From Desulfobacteraceae bacterium (GTDB taxonomy: Bacteria; Desulfobacterota; Desulfobacteria; Desulfobacterales; Desulfobacteraceae), in contig PIVQ01000291.1 in the NCBI GenBank assembly GCA_003354055.1, positions 1-8,299 on the forward strand: 8,299 nt of DNA. The letters are read 5' to 3'. Within the stretch, counting starts at the first letter, position 1, and every line of letters starts with the position of its first letter. Both the position numbers and the translations under genes were made by a program. Below the pieces are notes generated by a model that was not told the DNA's origin, did not search any database, and was given only the letters and a program-made list of their open reading frames with translations. Positions 1 to 6,883 of the stretch are shown piece by piece.

Positions 1-1209
1 TTTCTCGGCGTCCTTTTCAAGAATTCTGTTCACGATAACGGCACAGGATGCATCCCCCATAACATTGGTGGAGGTGCGCATCATGTCAAAGAGCCTGTCC
101 ACCCCGAAGATCAGTGGCAGACCTGCCAGGGGAATGTTGGCTGCCACAAGCACGGCCACCACCAGGAGGGCCGGACCGGGTACCCCGGCTGTGCCTATGG
201 CCCCCAGCACCGAGGTCAGGATGATGGCAGTATACTGGGCCACACCCAATTCCACACCAAACATCTGAGCGAAAAAGGTAGCGGTCAGGGCATAAAGCAT
301 GGCATTGCCGTTCATGTTGATGGTGGCGCCCAAGGGAAGGACAAAGGAGGTAACTTCGGGTTTGACGCCCAAGGCCTCGCACTCCTGTTTGTTCACCGGT
401 AATGTTGCCATGGAGGAAGCCGAGGCAAAGGCCAGCAACTGGGTTTCCTTCATTCCCTTTATAAAGGTTAAAGGGTTTATTCGTCCGAAAATCCCTACCA
501 GAAGCGGGATCATGCCGAAATGGATCAGGGCAAGGGTTCCGGTAAAGACGATAAACAGGGTTAAGACCAGGCGCATGATATCCATGCCGAACATGGCAAT
601 GGAGTTGACCATGAGACCGAACACCCCGATGGGAGCGATAATCAGGATTTTTTTAATCATCCATATCAGGGCGCTGTTGATTACATCCAGAAGGTCCAGC
701 AGAGGCTGTTGTTTTTCCTTGGGCATGACTGAGAGGGCAATTCCGAAAAACAGGGCAAAAAAGAGAATTTGTAAAATATTTCCTGACACCAGAGAGGCAA
801 AGGGATTCTCAGGAATGACACCCATCAGGGTCTCCCAGAATCCGGCCACATCGGCGTTATCCGCATACGTGGCCGCCTCTGTCATGAATTGCTTGGGAAG
901 TGTAACACCCTGGCCGGGTTTGAAAATGGTTCCTGCGAGCAACCCCAAAATAACTGAAACTGCCGATGTCCCCAGATAAAATAATATGGTGACAATGCCT
1001 ACCTTGCCTGCGGATTTGGTCTGGCCAAGGGCCGCTGCCCCTGAAATAATACTGAAAAAAATCAAAGGGATAATAATCATTTTGATCAAAAGAATAAAAA
1101 TATCGCCCAGAGGGGCAAATACAGTGCCGCGTTCGCCAAGGAAAAAGCCGGCCACAATACCCAATACCATGGCGATGAGAATCAGAGTGCTGCCGCTTAT
1201 TTTTTTCAT
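1..1209 (-). CDS. Dicarboxylate/amino acid:cation (DAACS) symporter, 3' end cut off by window
   Basis: Inner-membrane secondary transporter of the glutamate/aspartate/dicarboxylate family (GltPh/GltP/SstT type), importing an amino acid or dicarboxylate with sodium ions or protons. The 403 residues in view are very hydrophobic and carry the family landmarks in order: an HP1 serine-rich motif ASASSMATLP (262-271), the TM7 motif NMNGNA (298-303), and a TM8 signature with D371, D375, R378, T379, N382 and D386. These align with GltPh D390, D394, R397, T398, N401 and D405. An Arg at the R397 position normally means an acidic side chain is bound. The TM7 motif departs from the usual NMDGT. The ATG at 1209 follows AGGAG (1217-1221) by 7 nt. 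The gene sits 14 bp after the serine dehydratase, so it is probably the last gene of that operon. The family is typically 400-430 residues, so only a short tail is missing. Family call is firm; substrate is not. Confidence 0.93.
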   Translation of the reverse strand, partial: MKKISGSTLILIAMVLGIVAGFFLGERGTVFAPLGDIFILLIKMIIIPLIFFSIISGAAALGQTKSAGKVGIVTILFYLGTSAVSVILGLLAGTIFKPGQGVTLPKQFMTEAATYADNADVAGFWETLMGVIPENPFASLVSGNILQILFFALFFGIALSVMPKEKQQPLLDLLDVINSALIWMIKKILIIAPIGVFGLMVNSIAMFGMDIMRLVLTLFIVFTGTLALIHFGMIPLLVGIFGRINPLTFIKGMKETQLLAFASASSMATLPVNKQECEALGVKPEVTSFVLPLGATINMNGNAMLYALTATFFAQMFGVELGVAQYTAIILTSVLGAIGTAGVPGPALLVVAVLVAANIPLAGLPLIFGVDRLFDMMRTSTNVMGDASCAVIVNRILEKDAEK

Positions 1210-1223
1210 GAGTTGTCTCCTAA

Positions 1224-2597
1224 TTAACAGGATACACAGCACAGGGCCAGTCCGCCCAGTGCGGTTTCCTTATACCGGGTACACATGTCCTTGCCGGTTT
1301 CCATCATAGTTTCCACCACCTCGTCAAAGGTGACTTTCTGCCTGGCCGGGTCCCCGGCTTCTGCCAGGATATAGGCATTGGCCGCAGTGACCGCCCCCAC
1401 TGCATTCCTTTCAATACAGGGGATCTGAACATAGCCGCCCACCGGGTCGCAGGTCATGCCCAACTGGTGCTCTAAGGCGATCTCTGCTGCATTCTCCAGC
1501 CGTTTTATCCCGCTGTCTAAGGCATGGGCCATAAAGGCGGCTGCCATGGATGAGGCCACACCGACTTCCCCCTGACACCCGACTTCAGCACCTGATATAC
1601 TGGCATTTTTCTTTGTAATAAAGGCTATGGCCGCAGCGGCCAGCAGGCCTTTGTGTAATTGATCCCGGGACAGGGTATACTGGTGTTTGAGCATGTAAAT
1701 TATACCGGGCATTACCCCGGCTGATCCGGATGTCGGGGCGGTGACTACCCGCTGGCCGTCTGCATTTTCCTCAGAGGCTGCCATGGCATAGGCATTGAGC
1801 AGGCCCAAAAAACGTCCGGTTTCCCTCGGCATTTTCTTAGAGTTCTCCATGAGCACCTTTGCCTTCCTGAGCAAGCCGATGGATCCGGGAAGCAGACCGT
1901 CTTTGGTCAGCCCCCGTTCTACGGAATCGCACATGGCATCAAGGATACGGTCCAGGCCGTTGAATATCTCTTCCCGGGTGGCGCCGGTGATGGCGGTCTC
2001 ATTTTCCAGGATGATGTCATCCAGGGAAAGACCTGTTTTCCGCATCAATTTTCTAAGCGTGTTCATATTCCGGTAGGCATGGGGCGGGCAGGGCGGTATG
2101 TTAGGGATCTCTCCCTTACACTGGATAAATCCGCCGCCGATGGAATAGTATTCTTTTTCAATTAAAACACGGTCTTTCCGGGTCAAACGGAACCGCATGG
2201 TATTGGCGAACGGCAGGTCCGAGGTGTCTCCGTTTTCAAACACGATATCCTCCCCGGTAAAGGGGATGGCGCCATCCCTGTATGGGATCTCATAGGTGTC
2301 GTAAGAAGATTCCATAAGCTGTGTCAGGGCATCGCAGTCGCAGGTCTCAGGCAGCCATCCCAGAAGTCCGCCCAGAACCGCCTTATGGGTGCCGTGACCT
2401 TTACCGGTCAGGCTGAGAGAGCCGAACAGGTGGACGGTGAGGCCAAGACCTGAAACGGGCAGGTCAAGTTCTGCCATGGTGTCCCTGAACAGAAGTGCCG
2501 CTTTCATAGGACCTATGGTATGGGAACTGGACGGTCCGGGACCGGTCTTAAAAATATCAAAAATGGAGGTGCTGATATACTCTTCAGGTTTAGTCAT
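1224..2597 (-). CDS. sdaA: L-serine dehydratase (L-serine ammonia-lyase), single-chain [4Fe-4S] type
   Basis: Cytoplasmic enzyme converting L-serine to pyruvate and ammonia with a [4Fe-4S] cluster instead of PLP. At 457 residues it matches the single-chain bacterial form. The N-terminal beta domain (about 8-165) contains SSSHTIGPMKAA (23-34) and GHGTHKAVLGG (67-77). The alpha domain (about 185-452) contains TAPTSGSAGVMPG (286-298), the SGAEVGCQGEVG segment (335-346) and MTCDPVGG (381-388). C341, C383 and C394 have the same mutual spacing as the cluster ligands of the Legionella enzyme. The protein ends in Cys (C457), as in the known 'tail-in-mouth' arrangement where the C-terminal cysteine caps the fourth iron. 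The ATG at 2597 lies inside the end of the upstream binding-protein gene (8-bp overlap) without a strong ribosome site, which suggests translational coupling. The next gene, a symporter, starts 14 bp downstream. Such enzymes are oxygen-sensitive and usually catabolic. Confidence 0.97.
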   Translation of the reverse strand: MTKPEEYISTSIFDIFKTGPGPSSSHTIGPMKAALLFRDTMAELDLPVSGLGLTVHLFGSLSLTGKGHGTHKAVLGGLLGWLPETCDCDALTQLMESSYDTYEIPYRDGAIPFTGEDIVFENGDTSDLPFANTMRFRLTRKDRVLIEKEYYSIGGGFIQCKGEIPNIPPCPPHAYRNMNTLRKLMRKTGLSLDDIILENETAITGATREEIFNGLDRILDAMCDSVERGLTKDGLLPGSIGLLRKAKVLMENSKKMPRETGRFLGLLNAYAMAASEENADGQRVVTAPTSGSAGVMPGIIYMLKHQYTLSRDQLHKGLLAAAAIAFITKKNASISGAEVGCQGEVGVASSMAAAFMAHALDSGIKRLENAAEIALEHQLGMTCDPVGGYVQIPCIERNAVGAVTAANAYILAEAGDPARQKVTFDEVVETMMETGKDMCTRYKETALGGLALCCVSC

Positions 2598-3513
2598 AGG
2601 TGATAATTTCTTCTTTCAGGCTATGCCGTCTTTTTTCAATGTTGTCTTTTTTGTTCTGGATGAACCTGTTTTTTAAAAAGTTGGCCCTGTTGGGTTTTGT
2701 TTTTTCTTTATCCAGGCCCAGCCAGGGCATACGTTCAAAATACTCATGGACCAGAAGGTCCAGAGTGCCGTCTGTTTTAATCTGGGAGATAAAGAGGTTC
2801 AGCCAGTTTAAAAATTCCAGATCGCCTTTGCGCACGGCAAAGGCATAGTGCTCTTTTGTCACGGGTGTGAGAAGAGATTTGATCTTCAGGTAATGTTCGG
2901 GATTGCTCTCTTTCCATACTCTGATAAAGGGGGAGTCTGCTGCCATGGCATTGATCTCTCCTTTTATTAGGGCTTTGGCTGCCTCGTCCGCCGTCGGGTA
3001 AAGACGGATGGCAGAATCGGCAAACAATTGTCTTGCAAACCGTTCATGGGTGGTGTTGGCTTTGACTCCTAACGCCAGGTTCTCCACATCCAGGAGATCA
3101 AAATATGAATCTGCTCCGGGGGTGGCCAGGTCCCTTTGTACAAGGGCAGCCTGGCTGACTTCAAAATACGGATCCGTAAAATTGACTGTGAGACCACGGT
3201 CAACGGTTCGGGTCATGGCGGCTATGATAATGTCTGAGCCGCCGGAAACCAGTGTGGGAATCTGAAGATCATAGGTTGCAGGCCGGATGAATTTGACCCG
3301 GACACCAAGGGATTCGGCCAGCAGAGCTGAAAGATCCACATCCAGACCCTGCAACTGACCGTCCACAATCATGGAAAAGGGGGGATACCCTTTGTTCAAT
3401 GAGATCACAAGTTCCCCTTTATCCTGGATTTTCTGGATCTCGGAGGCCAGGGTACCACCTGAGACAGACCCAAGAAGAAAACAAAACACCATTATCCAGT
3501 TTACAATTTTCAT
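2590..3513 (-). CDS. Periplasmic amino-acid-binding protein (SBP family 3) with basic C-terminal tail
   Basis: Exported solute-binding protein of the amino acid ABC-transporter type (SBP_bac_3). Residues 1 to about 23 form a signal peptide with cleavage likely near TLA-SE. The binding domain (about 28-260) shows YPPF (43-46), GLDVDLS (56-62), MTRTVDRG (100-107) and FTDPYF (112-117). R106 and D193 (in ADSP) sit where family members bind the ligand carboxylate and amino group, so an alpha-amino acid ligand is likely. About 45 residues beyond the domain (from about 263) form a Lys/Arg/Asn-rich tail that ordinary members lack. The ATG at 3513 has AGGAG (3520-3524) with a 6-nt spacer. It is the first gene of a leftward unit and overlaps the serine dehydratase start by 8 bp. 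No ABC permease or ATPase is nearby, so it may feed a distant ABC complex or act as a sensor ligand-binder. Specificity for serine is only inferred from the operon. Confidence 0.9.
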   Translation of the reverse strand: MKIVNWIMVFCFLLGSVSGGTLASEIQKIQDKGELVISLNKGYPPFSMIVDGQLQGLDVDLSALLAESLGVRVKFIRPATYDLQIPTLVSGGSDIIIAAMTRTVDRGLTVNFTDPYFEVSQAALVQRDLATPGADSYFDLLDVENLALGVKANTTHERFARQLFADSAIRLYPTADEAAKALIKGEINAMAADSPFIRVWKESNPEHYLKIKSLLTPVTKEHYAFAVRKGDLEFLNWLNLFISQIKTDGTLDLLVHEYFERMPWLGLDKEKTKPNRANFLKNRFIQNKKDNIEKRRHSLKEEIITYD

Positions 3514-3601
3514 TTTGTTCTCCTAATATTTGTAGCAATGTGTGACAATTGCGATGCCGTTCCAGCCAAAGAGACCGCAGAAAGCGATTTTTATTATTTC
3601 C

Positions 3602-3630
3602 TTCTTAGTAAGAAAATCAGGGGAAGTCAA
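3602..3630 (-). promoter_or_regulatory. Candidate promoter for the binding protein / serine dehydratase / symporter unit
   Basis: Reading leftward, TTGACT (3630-3625) is followed after 17 bp by TAAGAA (3607-3602). The -35 box is good (5/6) but the -10 box is poor (3/6). It would give a leader of roughly 80 nt before the ATG at 3513. No better leftward candidate was seen between 3514 and 3780. Tentative. Confidence 0.3.
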
Positions 3631-3693
3631 AAGGTATTTTTTCTCTGGTCGAAGCCAGACAGAATTACTCTTGATTTTACCCTTTAAAACAGT

Positions 3694-3723
3694 TTGACAC
3701 TTCATCTTAAAATAAGGTATTCT
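3694..3723 (+). promoter_or_regulatory. Candidate sigma-70 type promoter for the chemoreceptor gene
   Basis: A perfect TTGACA (3694-3699) is followed after 18 bp by TATTCT (3718-3723), which matches TATAAT at 4 of 6 positions. Transcription would start near 3730 and give a leader of about 118 nt before the chemoreceptor ATG. The leader would contain the hairpin and T run at 3782-3804. The -35 box is convincing, the -10 box moderate. Confidence 0.45.
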
Positions 3724-3781
3724 TTTTCCCATAAGCCGATGTTATGGGCGTCAGCCCCCCATTTCCAAAAATTTGTAATAG

Positions 3782-3804
3782 AACAACCCAAGTGGTTGTT
3801 TTTT
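3782..3804 (+). promoter_or_regulatory. Terminator-like hairpin in the chemoreceptor leader
   Basis: AACAACC (3782-3788) and GGTTGTT (3794-3800) form a perfect 7-bp stem around the 5-nt loop CAAGT. The last two Ts of the stem run into four more (TTTTTT, 3799-3804), the layout of a weak intrinsic terminator. There is no rightward gene upstream that needs termination, so it may be an attenuator in the chemoreceptor mRNA leader, or just an operator-like palindrome. On the opposite strand there is no T run after the stem. Confidence 0.45.
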
Positions 3805-3847
3805 ATTTAAAATTTAAAACATAAGGATTCATCTCAGAGGAGAGCTC

Positions 3848-5563
3848 ATGGAAAAAAAAGAATCAAGACGGCGAAGCAGCATTGCTTTTAAAACCTCATT
3901 CGCCTGCGGTATCATTATTCTTATCCTCCTGGCGATAAGCAGTTTTATCGGCATCCGGCTCCAGTCAGGATTGTCCGGCAGCATGATCGACCAGTTTGTG
4001 AACCACCAGAAAACCGCTCTGGAAGAAGGATCCGATCAGATGAAAAAATCCCTGGTCGCCAATATGACGGTGAACCTTGAAATCTGTACCAGTGTGACCC
4101 GGTCTTTTTTATATAATTTTGACCAGGAGCAATTGTACAAATTATTGTCCAGTTACCTGAAATTGGATGGCATGGTGGCCATCAAGGTCTTGGATGCGGA
4201 CGGGAATCCCTTTGGGGCGGCTTGGAAAAATCCCGAGATTGCAACTGGAGATACCCTGCCGGATACCGCTAAAGTGGATGAAAACCTATCCATTGTGTCT
4301 GATGCCATACATGAAGGTGAGAAAGTCGGCAGTGTAAGGCTCTATTATACCAATGACCTTGTGAATAAAATCATAAAAGACCAGGAAGCACACACCCAGA
4401 TGAGCATTGCTAGTTTTCAGGGCATTGCCAAAGAGAAGATCAGTCAGTCCATCACCATTCAGCTGATTGTGGCGGTTGTGATCATCATTGCATTGATTGT
4501 CACCTTGGTAGTCTGCCTCCAGATCATTGTGACCCGCCCCATCAATCAGACCGTTTCCATGATCAAGGATATTGCCCAGGGTGAAGGTGATCTTACCAAA
4601 CGCCTGATCGTGAAAACCCGTGATGAAATCGGCGAGCTGTCCGATTGGTTTAACCAGTTTATAGAAAAGCTTCAGGATTTGATCAAAGAGGTCACTGAGA
4701 ATGCCACCACCGTTGACGAGGCCTCCACCGGGTTTACCCAGTTATCCGATAGCATGAATACCGGCGTGGAAGGCTTGTCTGAAAGAGCGACTTCCGTTGC
4801 CGGTGCTGCTGATAATATGAGCACGAATATGACCTCAGTGGCTGCTGCCATGGAAGAGGCCTCCACCAATATCAACATGGTGGCCACAGCCTCCGAAGAG
4901 ATGTCCTCCACCATCAATGAAATCGCCCAGAATGCGGAAAAGGCAAGATCCATCACAGACAATGCAGTAACCCAGACCCAGAGTGCTTCCCAGCAGGTAA
5001 ATGAACTCGGGGTTGCCGCCAACCAGATTGGAAAGGTCGTTGAAACCATTACCGACATTTCCGAACAGGTCAACCTGCTGGCACTGAATGCCACCATTGA
5101 GGCTGCAAGGGCCGGTGAAGCCGGAAAAGGCTTTGCGGTTGTGGCCAATGAAATCAAGGATCTGGCCAACCAGACTTCCGAAGCCTCTGGTGCCATCAAG
5201 GAGCAGATTCAGGGTATTCAGACATCAACCAATGGTACCGTAGAAGAGATCTCCAAGATTTCCGAGGTGGTTGTAGAAATAAACGCCATTGTTGCCACCA
5301 TTGCCACAGCCGTGGAAGAACAGTCTGCCACCACAAGGGAAATTGCCGAAAATATTTCCCATGCCTCCACAGGCATTCTTGAGGTAAACCAAAATGTATC
5401 TGAAGGATCTGCGGCTTCCCAGCAGGTCGCCCAGGAGATAACCGAGATTACAGAAGCCTCTGCCGGTCTCTCCTCCTCAAGTCAGGAGGTCAAGTCCAAT
5501 GCGGACCAGCTTTCAGTTCTTGGTGACCGCCTGTCCGAACTCATGGGGAAATTTAGAGTATAA
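3848..5563 (+). CDS. Methyl-accepting chemotaxis protein with Cache-like periplasmic sensor
   Basis: Inner-membrane chemoreceptor that passes periplasmic ligand binding to CheA/CheW. A short basic N-terminus (EKKESRRRSS) precedes TM1 (about 17-37). Residues about 38-203 form the periplasmic sensor; elements such as AIKVLDADGNPF (111-122) and GEKVGSVRLYY (157-167) suggest a single Cache-type fold. TM2 (about 204-227) leads to a HAMP domain (about 228-282, with RPINQTV at 230-236). The long coiled-coil signalling domain (about 285-571) carries the invariant hairpin tip from Q407 to A440, including NLLALNATIEAARAGEAGKG (409-428). Glu-rich adaptation-type segments lie at ATASEEMSSTINEIA (346-360) and AVEEQSATTREIA (488-500). 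There is no C-terminal CheR-tethering pentapeptide. The ATG is preceded by GAGGAG (3837-3842) with 5 nt spacing. The gene stands alone between two binding-protein genes and ends in its own terminator. Ligand unknown; an amino acid or organic acid is plausible from context. Confidence 0.96.
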   Translation: MEKKESRRRSSIAFKTSFACGIIILILLAISSFIGIRLQSGLSGSMIDQFVNHQKTALEEGSDQMKKSLVANMTVNLEICTSVTRSFLYNFDQEQLYKLLSSYLKLDGMVAIKVLDADGNPFGAAWKNPEIATGDTLPDTAKVDENLSIVSDAIHEGEKVGSVRLYYTNDLVNKIIKDQEAHTQMSIASFQGIAKEKISQSITIQLIVAVVIIIALIVTLVVCLQIIVTRPINQTVSMIKDIAQGEGDLTKRLIVKTRDEIGELSDWFNQFIEKLQDLIKEVTENATTVDEASTGFTQLSDSMNTGVEGLSERATSVAGAADNMSTNMTSVAAAMEEASTNINMVATASEEMSSTINEIAQNAEKARSITDNAVTQTQSASQQVNELGVAANQIGKVVETITDISEQVNLLALNATIEAARAGEAGKGFAVVANEIKDLANQTSEASGAIKEQIQGIQTSTNGTVEEISKISEVVVEINAIVATIATAVEEQSATTREIAENISHASTGILEVNQNVSEGSAASQQVAQEITEITEASAGLSSSSQEVKSNADQLSVLGDRLSELMGKFRV

Positions 5564-5576
5564 GTTAAAGCATAAG

Positions 5577-5599
5577 GGCCGGGAAAACCCGGCCTTTTT
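5577..5599 (+). terminator. Intrinsic terminator of the chemoreceptor gene
   Basis: GGCCGGG (5577-5583), loop AAAA, CCCGGCC (5588-5594) and TTTTT (5595-5599) form a textbook rho-independent terminator starting 13 bp after the TAA stop. An outer repeat, ATAAGGG (5572-5578) and CCCTTAT (5601-5607), overlaps the stem and spans the T run, so an alternative fold is possible. It has no T run in the leftward direction. Confidence 0.95.
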
Positions 5600-5951
5600 A
5601 CCCTTATCCTGCCGCTTGGCCGGATTTCATAAGTCGCAATTTTTTATATTTATAAGAAAATCATTAGTACGTTTGTTGTTGATAACCTAAAGCAATTGCC
5701 GGAAAGAATCTCTATAGCGATTCTCAAAATTATATTCCGATTCGAGATTCTCCAGCGCCTCGGGTTGAACCAGCAAATAACGCTACCGGTACAGTCTTGA
5801 ATCGCTTTGTTGTTGTGCTGCACTCCTGGTCATAACGGAACATATTTTTGTTATTTGCTATAAATACCGGAAACCATAGCCTGACTACATTTAAATGCAA
5901 TCTGAAAAAGTTTATGGCAAATGCTAAAAATTTCGTAAAGGAGAAAATCGT
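5600..5951. other. Gene-free, AT-rich region with several inverted repeats
   Basis: No credible gene lies in these 350 bases. They hold short repeats: AGAATC (5705-5710) facing GATTCT (5719-5724); a second GATTCTC (5746-5752) repeating the one at 5719-5725; AGCGATTC (5716-5723) facing GAATCGCT (5799-5806); and a perfect 10-bp pair, AGCAAATAAC (5772-5781) and GTTATTTGCT (5850-5859). The last arm overlaps the candidate promoter of the next gene. The region most likely carries control sites for the gene at 5952, but no known operator is recognised. Confidence 0.5.
5856..5864 (+). promoter_or_regulatory. Candidate extended -10 promoter for the second binding protein
   Basis: TG (5856-5857), one base, then TATAAA (5859-5864) matches the extended -10 consensus; the hexamer fits TATAAT at 5 of 6 positions. 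No good -35 box lies at the expected distance, which extended -10 promoters tolerate. Transcription would begin near 5871, about 80 nt before the ATG at 5952. Confidence 0.45.
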
Positions 5952-6686
5952 ATGAAAACATCTTTTTACAAATTTATTGTTTGTCTGTTTTGTATGATCG
6001 GTTTGGTCTCTTCTGCATCTGCCCAAAGCTTTTCCATCATGACTGAGGAATACCCGCCGTTTAACTATACGGAAAGCGGTAAACTCGCCGGTCTTTCCGC
6101 CGATGTCATGGCAGAACTGGTCAAACGGCTGGGGCATCCTGATAATACAAAGGTGCTGCCCTGGTCCAGGGCCTATAATCTGATCCAGAATAAGAGTGGG
6201 ATGATTCTCTTTTCCATGACCCGCACCGAAGCGAGGGAGCCCCTTTTTAAATGGGTCGGGCCGGTGGCATCCAACCAATGGGTCTTCTTTGCAAAAAAGG
6301 GCAGCGGGGTTCAGATCAATTCCCTGGATGACGCCAAAAAAGTAAAAAAAATCGGTACCTATAAAGATGACGCGGCAGAACTTTTTTTAAAAGAGCAGGG
6401 ATTTACCAATATCGAAAGTGTGGTGGATGATCTGTCCAATGTGAAAAAGCTTGCTGCCGGCCGTATTGATCTCTGGATTGTAGGTCATCTCCAGGGTTTA
6501 TATAAAGCTAAAACGGTTGCCGGTGATACCTCTGCCTTTGAAAAAGTTTTTGATGTCAAAGATACCCAGCTTTACATAGCATTCAGTAAAGACACCGCTG
6601 ATGCCGTCATTGCAAAATGGCAGGCTGAACTGGATAAGATGAAGGCTGACGGGACCTATGACGCCATTTTGAAGAAATATATGTAG
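5952..6686 (+). CDS. Orphan periplasmic solute-binding protein (SBP family 3)
   Basis: Exported binding protein of the amino-acid-type SBP_bac_3 fold, 244 residues. The signal peptide (1-24) ends in a classic ASA-Q cleavage site. The mature protein shows EEYPPFNY (32-39), LPWSRAY (69-75), FSMTRTEAREPLFKWVGP (87-104), GTYKDDAAELFL (135-146) and a late GTYDAILKKY (234-243). The PWSRAY and FKWVGP signatures mark a subgroup often found as stand-alone proteins without ABC partners. R95 fits the usual carboxylate-binding Arg. The segment RIDLWIVGH (171-179) lacks the Asp that commonly holds the ligand's amino group, so the ligand may not be an alpha-amino acid. AAGGAG (5938-5943) lies 8 nt before the ATG. 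No permease or ATPase gene is adjacent; it sits after a chemoreceptor gene with which it may share a sensory role (inference). The last base of the TAG stop is the first base of a long palindrome. Confidence 0.92.
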   Translation: MKTSFYKFIVCLFCMIGLVSSASAQSFSIMTEEYPPFNYTESGKLAGLSADVMAELVKRLGHPDNTKVLPWSRAYNLIQNKSGMILFSMTRTEAREPLFKWVGPVASNQWVFFAKKGSGVQINSLDDAKKVKKIGTYKDDAAELFLKEQGFTNIESVVDDLSNVKKLAAGRIDLWIVGHLQGLYKAKTVAGDTSAFEKVFDVKDTQLYIAFSKDTADAVIAKWQAELDKMKADGTYDAILKKYM

Positions 6687-6845
6687 TGCTTGAACGAAAA
6701 CTCACCCATCTGCCGCGTTGCTGCAAAAGTCTGCCAAATTTTAGAATCGGGCCTCATGTACAATAGTACACTCCGGTTTCAGACTTTCTTTGGTTTCTGA
6801 CCTTTAGGTTACGCCTTGCATATGGGCAAGTTTGCATTCAAGCAC
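6686..6845. repeat. Long imperfect palindrome, possible MITE-like element
   Basis: The ends GTGCTTGAA (6686-6694) and TTCAAGCAC (6837-6845) are a perfect 9-bp inverted pair. Inward pairs follow in register: AAACT/AGTTT (6698-6702 with 6829-6833), CCCAT/ATGGG (6705-6709 with 6822-6826), TGC/GCA, GCGT/ACGC (6715-6718 with 6811-6814), AAAGTCTG/CAGACTTT (6726-6733 with 6780-6787), AATCGG/CCGGTT (6745-6750 with 6773-6778), and a central TGTAC-AATA-GTACA (6757-6770). The right arm also carries an internal near-repeat GGTTTC(A/T)GAC at 6775 and 6792. There is no ORF and no clear target-site duplication. The layout fits a non-autonomous palindromic element; from memory, similar repeats are frequent in Desulfobacteraceae, but I cannot verify that here. 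It could also act as a large RNA hairpin in the 3' UTR. Confidence 0.75.
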
Positions 6846-6883
6846 GGGTTTTTGGTCAGTCTCTATGTAAGCCAATGATGCAG

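Noticed and set aside
299..1309. Rightward open frames opposite the symporter gene
   Set aside because: They are antisense shadows; the reverse strand shows clear, full-length DAACS family motifs.
3523..3732. Leftward open frame of 69 codons between the binding protein and the chemoreceptor
   Set aside because: It has no ribosome site before its ATG, no recognisable domain, and covers the region that must hold the promoters. Treated as non-coding.
3735..3742. GCCGATGT resembling a sigma-28 -10 box before the chemoreceptor
   Set aside because: No TAAA-type -35 element lies at the required distance; the nearest are several bases too far away.
4672..5199. Leftward 175-codon frame inside the chemoreceptor gene
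   Set aside because: It mirrors the coding bias of the chemoreceptor signalling domain and has no ribosome site or plausible product.
5730..6278. Leftward 182-codon frame across the upstream region and start of the second binding protein
   Set aside because: It is antisense to a convincing signal peptide and binding domain, and shows no family features.
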